A program made the position numbers and the translations under genes. The notes beneath the pieces are model-generated. The model worked only from the letters and a program-made list of their open reading frames with translations, had not been told where the DNA came from and made no database searches. DNA of 64,000 nucleotides from Pandoraea pneumonica (GTDB taxonomy: Bacteria > Pseudomonadota > Gammaproteobacteria > Burkholderiales > Burkholderiaceae), in contig NZ_CABPSK010000004.1 in NCBI RefSeq assembly GCF_902459645.1, forward strand, positions 310,001 through 374,000, given 5' to 3'. Positions within the stretch are counted from its first letter, which is position 1, and the number at the start of each line of letters is the position of its first letter. Positions 18,978 to 32,600 of the stretch are shown in pieces.

Positions 18978-21320
18978 TTATTTACCGATCTGCTGTGCGT
19001 ACGCGGCAGCACGTTCCAGATTCGTCTCGTACTGCCGTTTGCCGGCATAGTACTGGGCTGGCCACGCGAGATCCTTGTAGCCGATCTTCGCGGCTTCGTG
19101 CAGCGTCCAGAACGGGTCGGCCAGGTGCGGGCGCGCCAGTGCGCAAAGGTCTGCGCGGCCCGACGCGATGATGCTGTTCACGTGATCCGCTTCGAAGATC
19201 GCGCCCACGGCAATCGTCGGAATCCCGGCCTCGTTGCGCACGCGATCGGCGAAAGGCGTCTGGAACATACGGCCATAAACCGGCTTCTCTTCCTTGCTGA
19301 CCTGCCCCGACGAGCAGTCGATGAGATCGGCACCGGCGTCTTTGAACGCACGGGCGATGAGCACGGCATCGTCCGGCGTGATACCGCCTTCGACCCAATC
19401 GCTCGCGGAAATACGCACCGACATCGGTTTGTTCTCGGGCCACACGGCACGCACTGCATGGAAGACTTCAAGCGGGTAACGCAGGCGGTTGTCCAGCGAG
19501 CCGCCGTATTCGTCGTTGCGCTGATTGGTGAGCGGCGAAATGAAGCTCGAGAGCAGATAGCCGTGGGCGCAGTGCAGTTCGAGCCAGTCGAAACCGGCTT
19601 CGGCGGCGCGGCGGGCGGCTTGCACGAAGTCGTCTTTCACGCGGTCCATGTCGGCACGGGACATCTCGCGCGGCGTTTGCGAAACCCCATCAATATACGG
19701 CAGTGGCGAGGCCGAGATCAGCGGCCAATTGCCGTCATCGAGCGGCTGGTCGATGCCGTCCCAAGCCAGTCGCGTCGAGCCCTTGCGACCGGCGTGGCCG
19801 ATCTGCATGGCAATCTTGGCGTCACCGCCCGCATGCACGAAGTCGACGATGCGCTTCCACGCGTCGCGCTGCGCGTCGTTCCACAGCCCCGGGCATCCCG
19901 GCGTAATGCGGGCGTCGGGCGACACGCAGGTCATTTCTGCCACGATCATGCCCGCGCCGCCCAACGCGCGGCTGCCAAGGTGCACGAGGTGGAAATCGCC
20001 GGGCACGCCGTCGACAGCGGAATACATGGCCATTGGCGACATCACAATGCGGTTCTTGAGCGTGAGACCCCGCGCTTTGAACGGCGTGAACATCGGCGGA
20101 ATCGCATGCTGACCGGCCGCGCGCGACACTCCGGCATGTTCGGCCAGCCAATCTTCGAAGCCTTCGACGTAGGCAGCGTCGCGCACACGCAAATTCTCGT
20201 GCGAGATGCGCTGCGAGCGCGTCAGCAGCGAATAGGCAAACTGTTCCGGCGAGAAGCGCGCATAGCGCTCGACGGTTTCAAACCATTCGGTCGAATTACG
20301 CGCGGCATTCTGAATCTTGAGCACTTCGATGCTGCGCGCGGCTTCGTAATCGCCCAGCACGCGCGGCAGCGCATCGACGCCGTCGGTGCCCAGACCGTCG
20401 GCCAGCGCGATGGAGTCTTCGAGGGCGAGCTTCGTGCCTGAGCCGATCGAGAAGTGTGCGGTGTGCGCGGCGTCGCCCATCAGCACGACCGGCACGCGCT
20501 TGCCGTCCACGTCATTCCAGTGCACCCAGCGCTCGCAAATCACGCGCGGGAATTGAATCCAGATCGCCGAGCCGCGCAGGTGCTTGGCGTTGCTCATCAG
20601 TTCGTGGCCGCCGAGGTACTTGGCGAACAACTGCTCGCAGAACTTCACGCCCTCTTCCTGGCTCATCTGATCGATGCCGTGGGCACGCCAGACGGCTTCG
20701 GGCGTCTCGACGATGAACGTCGAGGTATCGGCATCGAACTGGTAGGCATGCGCCTGAAACCAGCCGTGCTCGGTTTTCTCGAAGGCGAACGTGAAGGCGT
20801 CGAAGCGCTGATGGGTGCCGAGCCAGACGAAGCGATTCTGGCGCGTGTCGATATCGGGGCGGAACGTGTCGGCGTAGCGGGTGCGGATGCGGCTGTTCAG
20901 GCCATCGGAGGCGATGACGAGGTCGGCCTGATAGCGGCGTGCGATTTCCTGATCGTCGGCGACGTCCGTCTCGAAGACGAGTTCCACGCCGAGCGCTTCG
21001 CAGCGCGCCTGAAGAATATTGAGCAGCTTCTTGCGGCCGATGCCGATGAAGCCGTGACCGCCCGAGGTGATGGTGCGGCCTTCGAAATGGATATCGATGT
21101 CATCCCAGTGGTTGAAGGCCTCGTTGATCTGCGCGGCGCTCACTGGGTCGGCTTCCTGGAGGTTATCCATGGTGGCGTCGGAGAACACCACACCCCAGCC
21201 GAAGGTGTCGTACGGGCGATTGCGCTCGACCACCACCACGCGGTGCGAAGGTTGGCGCAGCTTCATCAACAGCCCGAAATACAGGCCGGCAGGACCGCCA
21301 CCGATACAGACGATATTCAT
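18978..21320 (-). CDS. Two-domain aryl-CoA monooxygenase/reductase (2-aminobenzoyl-CoA or salicylyl-CoA 5-hydroxylase type)
   Basis: A 780-residue fusion. Residues 1 to about 400 form a group A flavin monooxygenase with the Rossmann motif [11 protein letters not shown] and the second FAD motif [26 protein letters not shown]. From about residue 408 an Old-Yellow-Enzyme domain follows ([48 protein letters not shown]). This is the domain order of 2-aminobenzoyl-CoA monooxygenase/reductase, which hydroxylates and then reduces the ring of the CoA thioester. Annotation pipelines often call such proteins bifunctional salicylyl-CoA 5-hydroxylase. I place the start at the ATG at 21320, which follows GGAGGGTGGAG; a GTG two codons upstream is also in frame. 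It is the first gene of a seven-gene operon. Confidence 0.92.
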   Translation of the reverse strand: MNIVCIGGGPAGLYFGLLMKLRQPSHRVVVVERNRPYDTFGWGVVFSDATMDNLQEADPVSAAQINEAFNHWDDIDIHFEGRTITSGGHGFIGIGRKKLLNILQARCEALGVELVFETDVADDQEIARRYQADLVIASDGLNSRIRTRYADTFRPDIDTRQNRFVWLGTHQRFDAFTFAFEKTEHGWFQAHAYQFDADTSTFIVETPEAVWRAHGIDQMSQEEGVKFCEQLFAKYLGGHELMSNAKHLRGSAIWIQFPRVICERWVHWNDVDGKRVPVVLMGDAAHTAHFSIGSGTKLALEDSIALADGLGTDGVDALPRVLGDYEAARSIEVLKIQNAARNSTEWFETVERYARFSPEQFAYSLLTRSQRISHENLRVRDAAYVEGFEDWLAEHAGVSRAAGQHAIPPMFTPFKARGLTLKNRIVMSPMAMYSAVDGVPGDFHLVHLGSRALGGAGMIVAEMTCVSPDARITPGCPGLWNDAQRDAWKRIVDFVHAGGDAKIAMQIGHAGRKGSTRLAWDGIDQPLDDGNWPLISASPLPYIDGVSQTPREMSRADMDRVKDDFVQAARRAAEAGFDWLELHCAHGYLLSSFISPLTNQRNDEYGGSLDNRLRYPLEVFHAVRAVWPENKPMSVRISASDWVEGGITPDDAVLIARAFKDAGADLIDCSSGQVSKEEKPVYGRMFQTPFADRVRNEAGIPTIAVGAIFEADHVNSIIASGRADLCALARPHLADPFWTLHEAAKIGYKDLAWPAQYYAGKRQYETNLERAAAYAQQIGK

Positions 21321-21828
21321 CTCCACCCTCCGGAAAACATTGACCGCGCACCGTTCACGCCGATCTTTGTTAAATCGTAAATAGTTTATGCCTAAAATAC
21401 TAGCGAAAAAAATTACGCCCTACAAGGTCAGATTGCGGATGCCCCGGGTGGGGAAAACGCGAAGTCTCTACATTACTTTGTCGAATGCAGAAAATCCGCG
21501 TTCAAATTCCGAAAATCGCTCGGGATATTGCGCAATACCGCATCGGATGATTCTGAATTCCATAATTTGAGCCATTTTTACAATTACAACTCGTCACTTG
21601 GCTGACAGAATTGGTCCCAGTTTCGCCATCTGTGGTTCTCACTGCAAACCCCGGCCAAACGCTTTGGTGTAAGCCCCCCCGGCTGTAGCACGCTCGCCGT
21701 GCTCACTGTTGCACCCGCCTCCCGCGCCAGCGCGCGCTGAAGTACCGACAACGACCGATGACCGTCCTCACCGACGGTGGCTTTGTCACGCGCTGCGATT
21801 TTCGACTTCGTAACCAGGCAATGCATTC
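21321..21828. other. AT-rich region between the aryl-CoA operon and the CDI locus
   Basis: This 508-bp stretch contains no supported gene. From 21360 to 21600 it is markedly AT-rich with several short palindromic words, so it probably holds the aryl-CoA operon promoter. The part from 21600 to 21828 is GC-rich and leads into cdiB. A 60-codon frame at 21388-21570 has no family look and no ribosome binding site, so I do not call it. Confidence 0.5.
21378..21388. promoter_or_regulatory. Palindrome upstream of the aryl-CoA operon, possible operator
   Basis: TAAATAGTTTA is an inverted repeat (TAAA-N3-TTTA) about 58 bp upstream of the monooxygenase start, inside the AT-rich promoter region. It could be a repressor site. 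No regulator gene lies next to the operon, so the binding protein is unknown. Confidence 0.3.
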
Positions 21829-23613
21829 GTGGCACATCGTGACCGTCTTGTTTTTCTTTTTCGTATCGTCGGCGCGCTCATCCTCGCGCTTCCCGCCGCA
21901 TCGGCTACCGCAGCCATAGCCGGTCGTCAGGGCGTGCAGGATCAGCGACTGGAACAGCAGCGGCGTGAAAGCGATGAGCGCACGCAACGTAGCGACGCGC
22001 CTGACGCGCGTCTGACGCTCAATTCGCCGCCGATGGCGAAGGGCAACACAGATCTCACCACCCTTCCCATAGAAGCCCCCTGTGTCGCGCTGCGTGAAAT
22101 CGATATCGCGACCGTGGACGGCGTACCCCTGCCAACGCAGTTCACGTTTATGCAGCGCGCCTTGGCACCGTTCATCGGCCAGTGCGCTGGGGCAAAGGGC
22201 ATCGCCCATATTGCTACGTTTGCTACGGATGCCGTACTCACCCAAGGCTGGCTGACGACACGTGTGGCGGTCCCTGAACAGGATCTCGCCGGTGGTCGCC
22301 TCAAGTTATTGATCGTTCCCGGCGTGGTCTCGGCCGTGCGCTTCAGCGATCCCGACACACGCACACACTGGCAGGCCGCCCTCCCCCTGCGCGAGGGCGA
22401 CATCCTTTCGCTCCCTGCGCTTGAGCAAGGGCTGGAGCAGCTCAAGCGCATGCCGAGTCAGGATGCCGATATTCGTATCGAGCCAGGTGACGCACCGGGC
22501 ACCAGCGTGCTGGTGATCGATACCCAGCGCAGGCGCCCATGGCGACTGCTAGCGTCGGTCGACAACAGCGGCACCCGCGACACAGGCCGCCTACAAGGCC
22601 AAATTGCGCTTGGCGTCGACAACCTCCTAGGGCTTAACGATCTGCTCGACGTCGCCGTGCAGCATGACCTAGCCACGGGGGACGATCGTTTCGGCACGAA
22701 GGGCGCGAGCTTCAGCTACTCGTTTCCGTGGGGGTACAACACGGTGTCGATCTTCGGTAGCACGCGCGCGTACTTTCAGCGCATCGCCGGGGCGAATCAG
22801 ACGTTTGTGTCGAGCGGGCGCAACCAAATTGCCGAATTGAAGGTGGAGCGCGTCGTGCAACGCGACCGCAACGGTAAGACGGCGCTGGAAGTCCGGCTGG
22901 GCCGCCGATTCGGCAAAAGCTTCATCGAAGACTTCGAGATCCCGCAGCAGTACCGCAACAACACCTATTTCCAGATCGGTGTGGCGCGTCGGCAGTACGT
23001 GGGCACCGCGCAAGCCGACGTAGTGCTGAGTTATCGACAGGGCATGCCTTGGTTCGGCGCGCAAGACGATCTACGCGACCCAGTCACTCAGCGCACCGCA
23101 CAACAGACCTATCGCTATCACATCGTCTTACTGGACGCGCAGTGGTCCGTACCGTTGCCCGCGCTGCCAGCACTCCCTGCCCTCGCCATCGAACCGACGC
23201 CGTTGCGATACGTCGGTGTCTTTCATGCCCAGACCACCGCTGACGCGCTATGGGCGGTCGATCAAATCGCGATCGGTGGGCGTTACAGCGTGCGCGGCTT
23301 CACGGGCGACTACACGTTGAGCGCGTCGCGTGGCTTCTTCCTCCGTAACGAAATTCACATGCCGTTCGGCACAAGCGCGCATGCGCTCTATGTCGGCGTC
23401 GACTACGGACGCGTTTTCGGCGCAGGCGCGCGTGAATTGCCCGGCACGCAGTTGGCAGGGGCTGTGTTCGGCTTGCGTGGCCAGTTCGCTGCGCATACCG
23501 ACGCGTTCGTCAGCGCCAGTTACGACGTTTTTCTTGCCAAGCCGCTCTATCGCCCGGCCGGGTTCCCGATCAATTCCCTCGTCGCCGGCGTCTCCCTCGC
23601 CCTGCGCTACTGA
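21829..23613 (+). CDS. cdiB: Two-partner secretion outer-membrane transporter, CdiB/ShlB family
   Basis: A 594-residue protein that would secrete CdiA across the outer membrane. It begins with a signal-like hydrophobic stretch (VFLFRIVGALILALPAASATA). A POTRA pair follows between about residues 80 and 235 (CVALREIDIATVDG, then LTTRVAVPEQDLAGGRLKLLIVPG and the ShlB-type second POTRA). A 16-strand barrel comes next, carrying the VRGF motif (IAIGGRYSVRGFTGDY near residue 490) of the lid loop. It ends in an aromatic residue (SLALRY), as barrels recognised by BAM do. cdiA starts 15 bp after the stop, a typical cdiBA layout. The chosen start at 21829 lacks a strong ribosome binding site, and a nearby alternative is possible. 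Confidence 0.93.
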   Translation: MAHRDRLVFLFRIVGALILALPAASATAAIAGRQGVQDQRLEQQRRESDERTQRSDAPDARLTLNSPPMAKGNTDLTTLPIEAPCVALREIDIATVDGVPLPTQFTFMQRALAPFIGQCAGAKGIAHIATFATDAVLTQGWLTTRVAVPEQDLAGGRLKLLIVPGVVSAVRFSDPDTRTHWQAALPLREGDILSLPALEQGLEQLKRMPSQDADIRIEPGDAPGTSVLVIDTQRRRPWRLLASVDNSGTRDTGRLQGQIALGVDNLLGLNDLLDVAVQHDLATGDDRFGTKGASFSYSFPWGYNTVSIFGSTRAYFQRIAGANQTFVSSGRNQIAELKVERVVQRDRNGKTALEVRLGRRFGKSFIEDFEIPQQYRNNTYFQIGVARRQYVGTAQADVVLSYRQGMPWFGAQDDLRDPVTQRTAQQTYRYHIVLLDAQWSVPLPALPALPALAIEPTPLRYVGVFHAQTTADALWAVDQIAIGGRYSVRGFTGDYTLSASRGFFLRNEIHMPFGTSAHALYVGVDYGRVFGAGARELPGTQLAGAVFGLRGQFAAHTDAFVSASYDVFLAKPLYRPAGFPINSLVAGVSLALRY

Positions 23614-23627
23614 GCTACCGAATTCCC

Positions 23628-26600
23628 ATGAATCACCGATGTTTCCGTCTTGTTTTCAGTCACGTCCGGCGTCAATGGATTGCCGTTGGAGAACATGTCC
23701 GCTGTGGGCGCACGCCCGGGACTTCACGATCGTCGCGCCGTCGCACCCGCGCGGGTGCGACGCGGCTCGTGTTCAGCGCGCTCGGGTTGACCGCCGCGGC
23801 GTTCTGCCAATCCGCAACGGCGCAGATCGTTCCCGCCGCAGGCCCGCACGCACCGGGCGTCGGCGTGACGCCGAACGGTTTGCCACTCGTCAATATCACT
23901 GCACCCACGGCGGCAGGCGTCTCCCACAATCAGTACCAGCAATTCGACGTACCGACCCAAGGCGCCATTCTCAATAACGCCGCCACGATCGTGCAAACGC
24001 AGACTGGCGGGTTGATCCCGGGAAATCCGAATCTAACCGGCGATCCGGCGCGCCTCATCCTCAATCAGGTAACGAGCACCCTCCCGTCGAATCTCGCCGG
24101 GTATCTCGAAGTGGCTGGGGGCCGAGCGGAAGTCATCGTGAGCAACCCGAATGGCATTACGTGCAACGGTTGCGGCTTCATCAATACCTCACGCGGCGTG
24201 CTGACAACCGGCTTGCCAGTGTTTGGCGGCAGTGGCTCTCTCGAAGCGTTTCGCGTCACCGACGGCACGGTGAACGTGACCGGTAACGGATTTAATGCAG
24301 GCAACCTTTCACACGCAGCCCTGCTCGCACGCGCGGTCGAGGTCAACGCCGCGGTTCATGCGCAGCAACTAGACGTCGTGACGGGGCGAAACGAAGTCGA
24401 CGCATCGACGTTCGACGTACGCTCGACCGAAGCGTCGTCAGGCGTGGCGCCCGCGTTTGCACTCGACGTGTCGCGTCTTGGGGGCATGTACGCGGGCAAG
24501 ATCCGACTCATTGGCACCGAGGCTGGCGTTGGCGTCAACGTGGATGGCGATGTTTCGGCTAACGGGGGAACCCTGACCTTATCGAGCGAAGGTCAGTTAC
24601 GCGTCTCTGGGAAACTGCACGCAGGCGGCGCGCTTCACGTGAAGACTGCCGACAGCATCCATGTAAGCGGCGATGTCCTCGCGACCGATGCGCTGCACTT
24701 GCAAACAGCACGCGATCTGATCAGTACCGGGCAATTTCACAGCGGGGCTGACGTCACGCTCTCCGTTAGCGGCACGTGGCAACACGACGGCGTGGCGTCG
24801 GCGGCTCGACATTTTCAAGGCAACGCGAACAGCGTGACATCGACGGGGACGATCGCCGCAGGCTCCGCCCCGGATGGGACTGCGGGTCAACCGGCGGATA
24901 TCACGCTAACGGTCGCGGGTTCACTGCAAGCCGCGGGTACCCATACGGCAACCAACAGCATCCGCTTCACGGCAAACGCCATTAACCTGAGCGGCGCGAA
25001 GACCACAACGCCGCAGAACCTTCTCATTCATGCACTGAGCGGCTCGCTCTCGATGGTCGGTGCGACGACTCGCGTTGGCAGCACAGCGACCTTGACCAGT
25101 CAGGGCGAACTCAGTCATGACAGCGCGTCGTTGGCGACGCAGCATCTGTCGATCGACGCGGCCGGACTGACTAATCGGGGCGGAGAACTTTCCCAATGGG
25201 GAACGTCGGTCACGAACATCACTCTGCGTGGCGCGCTGGATAACCGCGATGGTCGAATCGCCGTCAATGGCTCGGACCTGTTGCTGAGCTCCGCGTCGCT
25301 GGATAACACCGCGGGCAAGATCGACCATGCAGGCACTGGTGCGACGCGTCTGATAACCGGCCGAATCGACAACACCGACGGCTCGCTCGCGACAAACGGC
25401 GCGTTGCACCTGAGCGCGGACAGTTGGCGAAACGATCGGGGCGAGGTCTCTGCGAAACAAGCGCTTTATCTGCTAACGCACGGGTTGGTGAGCAACCAGG
25501 CTGGTTTGATCCAGTCGGGAGGCCTCTTCTCGCTGGAGGCGGGTGCCCTGAAAAATGACGGCGGCCGTTTGCTGGCATTGGGCGACGCGACGATGCGGAT
25601 CAGTGTCGTCGGCGAGTTGGCTAACCGGTCGCTGAATCGCGAATGGGGCGAACTGGCGAACGAGGCGGCGAACAGTATTCAGGGAGAGATTGCCGGAAAA
25701 GGCGACGTGATCGTGTCGGCGGGCGACGCTATCAACAGCGGAAGATGGGCGTCCGAAGGCACGTTCCGGTTCGAGGCGACCGGCAACCTGCTAAACACCG
25801 GCGGCCAGATTCTTGCCCGGGAACGTGTCGCACTGGCCGTGCGCGAACTGCTGGACAACACCGGGGGCCGCGTCCACACAGAAGGTCAGCTAGACGCTTC
25901 GGCCAACACCCTGCGCAATGTGGGCGGTCAGGTGCATGCGGGTTCGCTGGCAATAGTCGCCGCACGGCTCGACAACACGTCGGGCGAAATCGAGCAGAGC
26001 CAACCGTCGGAGTCGCCGAAACAGCGTAGCGACACTTCACCACAGTTGAAGATCGGCGAAGCCCTGATCAATCACGACGGCACGATCCGACTTGCCGCCC
26101 ACGACGCGCTGATCGACACCCAGACATTCGATAACGCAGGCGGCACCGTAGCGCATGCCGGGGACGGGCACTTGGTGGTCCATGCCACCTCGCTCGATAA
26201 CCGCAGCGGTCAGATCGGCACCAACGGCGACCTGCAACTGGCGGCGGAATCGCTCGAAAACGATCGCGGTCGCCTCACGGCGTTGCATTCGTTGACGGCA
26301 GATACAACTTCCTTCATCGACAACACATCTGGAACCATCGCCGGACAAGCCGTCACGCTGCACGCACAAACGGTGCTCCAAAACGCGCGAGGCACGATTG
26401 AGTCCGCGGACACACTGGACATTCGCGCGCAACAGTTGAACAACGACGGCGGCGCGCTGCGCAACAGCGGGCAGGGCCGAACCGTGATCGTTGCGACAGA
26501 CGGCATCACTAACCGGCAAGGCGCAGAAATCGCCTCGAATGGTGCGGTGACGCTCAGCACGGGCACGCTGGACAACACCGAAGGCACCCTGCGGTCTGGC

Positions 26601-29600
26601 CAATCGCTCACGCTGGAAACCGCAGCGCACCTCATCAACGAGCGCGGCGAACTTCGTGCGAACGGTGCGCTAGACGCTGCAATCGGTGGCGCATTCACGA
26701 ACCGGTCAGGACGTACAGCAGCCCACGATGCGCTACGTCTAGCAGTAACCGATGGCATCGAAAACTCGGAAGGCCGCATCGAAGCCGCCGCAGAGAGCGC
26801 ACAACTCAGTCTTTCGTCCGCAACGCTCAACAACGAGGGCGGGACGATCGTCAATGCGGGAACGCGAGCGCTCGATATTGCCGTACTCGGACACGTCCTA
26901 AATCAACCATCGCGTGCGCCGAATACATCGCCGATATCGGAAGCATCAGAAGCGTCGGGGCAAGCAAATAGCAAGGCGCGTGGCGGCATCATTGCAGACA
27001 ACGGTGTCGTCAACCTCTCGTCCCGCAGTCTTGAGAATCTGGAAGGTGCGCGCATTGAAAGCAGTCATTCGCTAACGCTCACAACCGGTGGCGATTTTTC
27101 CAACCGACAAGGGCACGTTCAAACCAACGGCGCGCTCTCGTTGAATGTGCAGGGCGATATCGACAACGGTGCGGGTGAAATCCACGCGGGCGGCGCACTG
27201 CTGGTACATGGCCGGAACATCGCCAATCGGCAAGGTAGCATTCGCGCCAACGACGCGCTGACACTGACCACCTCCGGCGAACTAGACAACACGGACGGGG
27301 AAATTCATGCCGGTGGTGGTTTGCAGGCGAGTAGCCGAAGCGTACGCAATCGGCAAGGCAAGATCCTCACTATTGGCGCGCTATTGCTCTCGGCACGAGA
27401 CGAAGTCGACAACAGCACAGGGGACATCCACTCAAGCGGCGCAATGCGGGTGAGCGGCGACACCATCGTCAACGCGCAAGGGCGTGTCCGAACGAACGAT
27501 GCCCTGTCGCTCACCACGCAAGGTGCTATCGACAACACCGCTGGCGAAATCCGCTCGACGGGCTCGGCAAACTTGAGTGCGGAGAACTTCGTCAATCAGC
27601 AAGGGCTTCTACGCACGAACGACGCGCTGACACTGGCGGCACGCCGCGACGTCGATAACTCCGGGGGAGAGATCCACTCGACTGGCGCAGTACGCGTGAG
27701 CGCCGAAAATCTTATGAATCGGCAAGGCCGCGTCCTATCGAACCGCGCCGCGACGCTCGGGGTAGACCGTGATCTCGACAATACCGATGGCGAGATTCAC
27801 GCGGCTGGTGCGTTAGATGGGCGCGTAGACGGTGCACTGACCAACGTTCGCGGGAGCATCGAGGTTGCGAGCAACACTGCGCTGCGCGCCGACTACGATC
27901 CCGCGTCATCCGAACCGTCCAAGACGACAAACGATACCGATGGCGGTGACACGCCAAATGCCCCCAACGAAACCATCACACTGCGCGCTGCGACGCTCGA
28001 CAACACCGATGGTCGCATCGTCAACGCCACGCTAGGCCAAACGACGCTGCACGCTGACGAGATTCGCAACGACGCATCGCTTCCGCCGTCGACATCCCGC
28101 CCGACGGGATTCATCGGCGGGAACGGCAATGTCGAGATACAGAGCTTAGTGTTGCGCAACGGTTCCGGAGCCGGGATCCATTCAGGGCAAGATCTGGCGC
28201 TCACGATTCGCGACCGCTTCGAGAGCGCCGGATCGCTGTTCAGCGGCCGCGATCTGCATCTGACCGGTTACGACGGCAAAGGTGTTCAGGCCTTCGACAA
28301 CCTCGGGCAACTTCAGGCACGGCAAGACGTCAGGCTTACGGCCGCGCTGCTGAATCACCGAGGCGGCGAGATTGCCGTCAACCGGGATCTGCATCTGGCC
28401 GCTGACCAGTTGCTTGGCGTCGGACAGCTTCGCGCAGGCAACACGTTGAACATCACGCTGCCGGGCGACTTCATCCTTGGCCCGTCCCACGATTGGCGTT
28501 CGAACGGTGATCTCAATCTGACGATCTCCGGACTGTTGACTGTCACTGGCGAGCTCGCGGCGGTACGCAAACTCACCGTAAATGCCGCTCGCTTGCTCAA
28601 TCAGGGGGGCGGACGAATCAAAGGTCGGACAGTCTTCGCCAATGCCACCGATCGGATCGACAACGCGTCGCGAATCGACGGCGACGACGTACAGCTTCGC
28701 GCGCCGGTATTCCACAACACAGGCGCAGTCATTGGCGAGCGCATCCGATTCGACGGCACCCATCTGACGAACACTGGCGCCGCTGCCGTCATGGCCGCCA
28801 CGCAGCAACTGGATATCTTCGCCCAGGGTCAGGTACTCAACGAGAACGGCGCGACGTTATATAGCCTCGGCGGCTTGCGCATCGGCGCGTCAGACGCACG
28901 TGATGGCGCCGGCTTCCTTGCCCAACAAGCAACCGGGCTGACGAACCGGTCGGCAACGATTGAGGCGGGCGGCGACATCGACATTGCCGTCAAGACGTTC
29001 GTGAACGAGCGCGGTCAGATCAACATCGAGCGCGGCATCGACGAGGGAACGACAACCGCCGTTCGGCACGTTTGGATCGCTGGGTATGTGACATTGCCCG
29101 ACGACACGTCGCTTGCACGGTGTGCCGCCGCGACTGGCGCGCCGTGTCAGGAGCTTCCGACCCGGCATTGGAGCCATAGCCTGCGAATCGACGATGGGCC
29201 AACGATGATTGATGAGCCTATTTATGAAGTCAATGATCGTGGGCAACCGACGGATCGCATCAAGGAAACGAAGAAAGTCCCGAATCCCGGCAATATTCCA
29301 TTCACCCAATGGCGCTGGACTCAAGAGGCGAGCGCAGCCCACTCCGCCGAGAAGCTCTATGCAGTGCGCGATCCCATCGCCGTCACGCTGCCTAAGGGGC
29401 ACCTCACTGCACTAGACACCGACAACAAGACCTTCTCGTTAGCGAAGCCGATCATCGAGGTCTACAAAGACTCGGTGTATTCCGTCGATTACGCCACTCG
29501 CAACATTACGCAACGCGCGGTCCAGCACTTCGAATCCATTCAAGACGACGGGAATGGCAACTGGATCGTGCGCTTTTGGCCCGATTACGACCCGTCACAG

Positions 29601-32600
29601 CACATTCGCCCGACGGTGGTCGATGAGGCGCGCCAGCCGATTACCGGCGCGCCGGACGAGGGGGCACGGATATTCCGATTCGGTCACGGCATTCAAGACG
29701 GGCGCGACACCAACGAATACCGGCGGCAAATCACCACGCGCAGTACGGTCGATCGAATCGTCAGTGCAGACGCGCCCGGTGTCATCGCGTCGCAGCGCTC
29801 GATTCGCTTGAACGTCGAGGCAGCCAGCGCCCTCAACTACGCGTCAGTCATCAGCGCGGGGGGAAACCTCGACGTGCGAGGCAACGGCGGCGAGATCACC
29901 AACCGCAGCGTCGGGCTTGAGCGTATCGAGCAGACCAGTCAAACGTCCGATCTTTACTGGCACGAGAAGCGCGGCAATAAGAACCGGTGGTTCACGTCGG
30001 TGAACTTGGGCACGTCCGAGCGCAAGTCCGTCGTTGGTGGCCTCGACGCCGTGATCTCCTCGAACCAGTCGACGCGAATTCACGGGCGAGACATCGTGAT
30101 CGATACCGTCTCGGGAGATGGCAGTCTCATCGATGCACGGTGGGTCGATGCTCAGGTGTCGGCGCGTGTTCCGGATGTTCCAGGAACGCTGGACGTACCG
30201 GATGTGCAGCGTCCGGAGAATCCCCAGCGGCCACAAGTGACGATTGATGCTGACGACACGCTCGCATCAACCGTCTCCACCGCAGCGCAATCCACCATCG
30301 ACGCGCCGCAACCAGCGCAGGTGTCGACTGTCGTATCGGGCGCGCTGCAAACGCTCGATCCGGTGTCAGGCGGCATTCCCGACCTGACATTGCCGAGCAG
30401 TGGCTTGTTCAGCATCGTGACGGCACCGTCGCAGCCATACCTCGTTGTCACCGACGCGCGCTTTACCGATTACGGCAAGTTCGTATCCAGCAATTACATG
30501 CTGGATCTGCTGAACGTCGATCCGGCGGGAATCGAACGGCGCATTGGCGATGGGTTCTATGAGGCGAAGCTGGTTCGGGATCAGATCCTTCGGCTAACGG
30601 GTCGCGCAAGGCTGACGGCCTACGACAGCAATGAGGCCGCCGCGGCCGATACGGAATATCGCTCGCTGCTTGCGCAAGGCGCGCGCGCCGGGCGGGATCT
30701 GTTGCTCCGAGTCGGCATTCGCCTCACTGAAGCGCAGATGCAAGCGCTGACCGACGACATTGTCTGGCTGGTCAAGCAGGATGTCACCGCACCCGATGGC
30801 TCCACGCAAACCGTGCTGGTACCGACGCTCTATCTCGCGCATGGCAAACGCGTGAGCCTGCAACCTGGTGGCGCACTCGTCACGGGACGCGACATGGTCG
30901 TGGAAGCCAGCCAGACGGTGAGCAACCGAGGGCAGATTGTCGGCGATGCCAGCACAAAGATTCGCGCCGTCGATATCGAGAATCATGGGGTGATTGGAGG
31001 GATTGCCCCGGGTGGAATCAAGGGCGCAGGGGGTGTCAGCAAGGCGGGACGGGACGGCGCCGCGAACTTGGGAAGCGCCGCTCGGGACGGAGCGGCCATC
31101 GTCGGCAGCGTGGAAAGCGTGGCGCCTGTGAACATCGACCGGGTGAGTGTCGGCAACGTCGAGGTCATCGCCTCGCGCGATATCGCGAACATTGGCGGCG
31201 AGATCCTCGGCAACCAAGTGCGCGTGGAAGCCGGGCGCGATGTCGTGGTGACGAGCCAAACACGCACGGTCGATTGGATGGGCGTTGGTGGCAGCGGCAA
31301 GACCACCGCCGTCGATGCCATCGGACGAATCGGCACGCTAGACACGCTAAACGTGACCGCCGGGCGTGACCTGAACGTCACGGGCGCCCAAATTCAATCG
31401 AGCGGTGATACCGAGCTGCGCGCTGGCCGTGACGTCTCAATCGGCTCCATCGCGGTGGACCGAAGCTTTGGCGATGGTCGCACTGGCGACAACCGCAGCG
31501 CGACTCAAGTCACCGAACACGCCGCGTCGGTCGTCGATGTCGGAGGAAATACCAGCGTTGTCGCTGGCCGGGACGCAGTGACCAAAGGCGCGCAGGTGAA
31601 TACCGGCGGCAATGTTGTCATCGCGGCTGGCCGCGACGTTGAGGTGGCTGCCGTTACCGACAAGTTGGATTTCACGGGCCGGTCGCGTAACGACGGTCAT
31701 GCCGCTACAGCGGACACGCACACAGAAAGCGTCCAGGGCAGTGACATCCGGGCTGGCGGTGCCATCGGCATTGCGGCGGGCCAAATCGAAGCAGTTCAGC
31801 GTGTACTCGAAGAGCGTGGCGTACGCGCCTACGTCTCGGAAGAGGGCTCGCGCAAAGGCGACGCCAAGGTTCTCGGCTCGTACGTCAGCGCAGGGGATAG
31901 CGGCGTCAGAAGTGGCAACCAGGATGCGGGCGCCAAGGGTGCCGTACAGATCGTCGCCTCAGGTGACGTGACCGTCGGCGGAGTCACCGCACAGCATGAC
32001 GACGTTCGGTGGTCGCGCGACACCAAGTCCGGCCTCCTCTCCAAAACTACAGAAGAACGCTACCGCGAGGTACACGGTACACAAACGACCGGCAGCACCG
32101 TGTCTGGAGACACCGTAAAGATTGCATCGGGACGGGATGTTTCCATCATCGGCTCGAACGTCGTTGCAGACGGCAACGCGACCGTTGCGGCCCAGGGCAA
32201 TGTAGCGATCACCTCCGCAGAAGACCGCCAGCAGTCGCTCAGCGTCTCGGAAACCAAAACTAGCGGTGTGTTCGGCAGCGGCACGAGCATCACCATCGGC
32301 AAACGCAGCGAGAAGGAGACCAAGCGCCGCGAGAGCACGAGTCAGACAGGCAGCGTGCTTGGCTCCGTGACTGGTGACGTGACGGTGCGAGCTGGAGACG
32401 AGTACCGACAGGAAGGCAGCGCGGTTATCGCGCCTGCGGGCAACATCGACATTTCGGCCAAGCGCGCTGCCATTACGGAGAGCGTTGAGCGGGATGCCAC
32501 CGAGCGTGAAACCGAGGTCCGCCAATCCGGCGTGACGATTGCGATCAGCAGTCCGCTATTGGCTGCGGCCGAAACCGTCGGCCAAATGGGCAAGGCGGTG

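Noticed and set aside
21388-21570. A 60-codon plus-strand frame upstream of cdiB
   Set aside because: No ribosome binding site and no family look; it lies in AT-rich promoter-like DNA.
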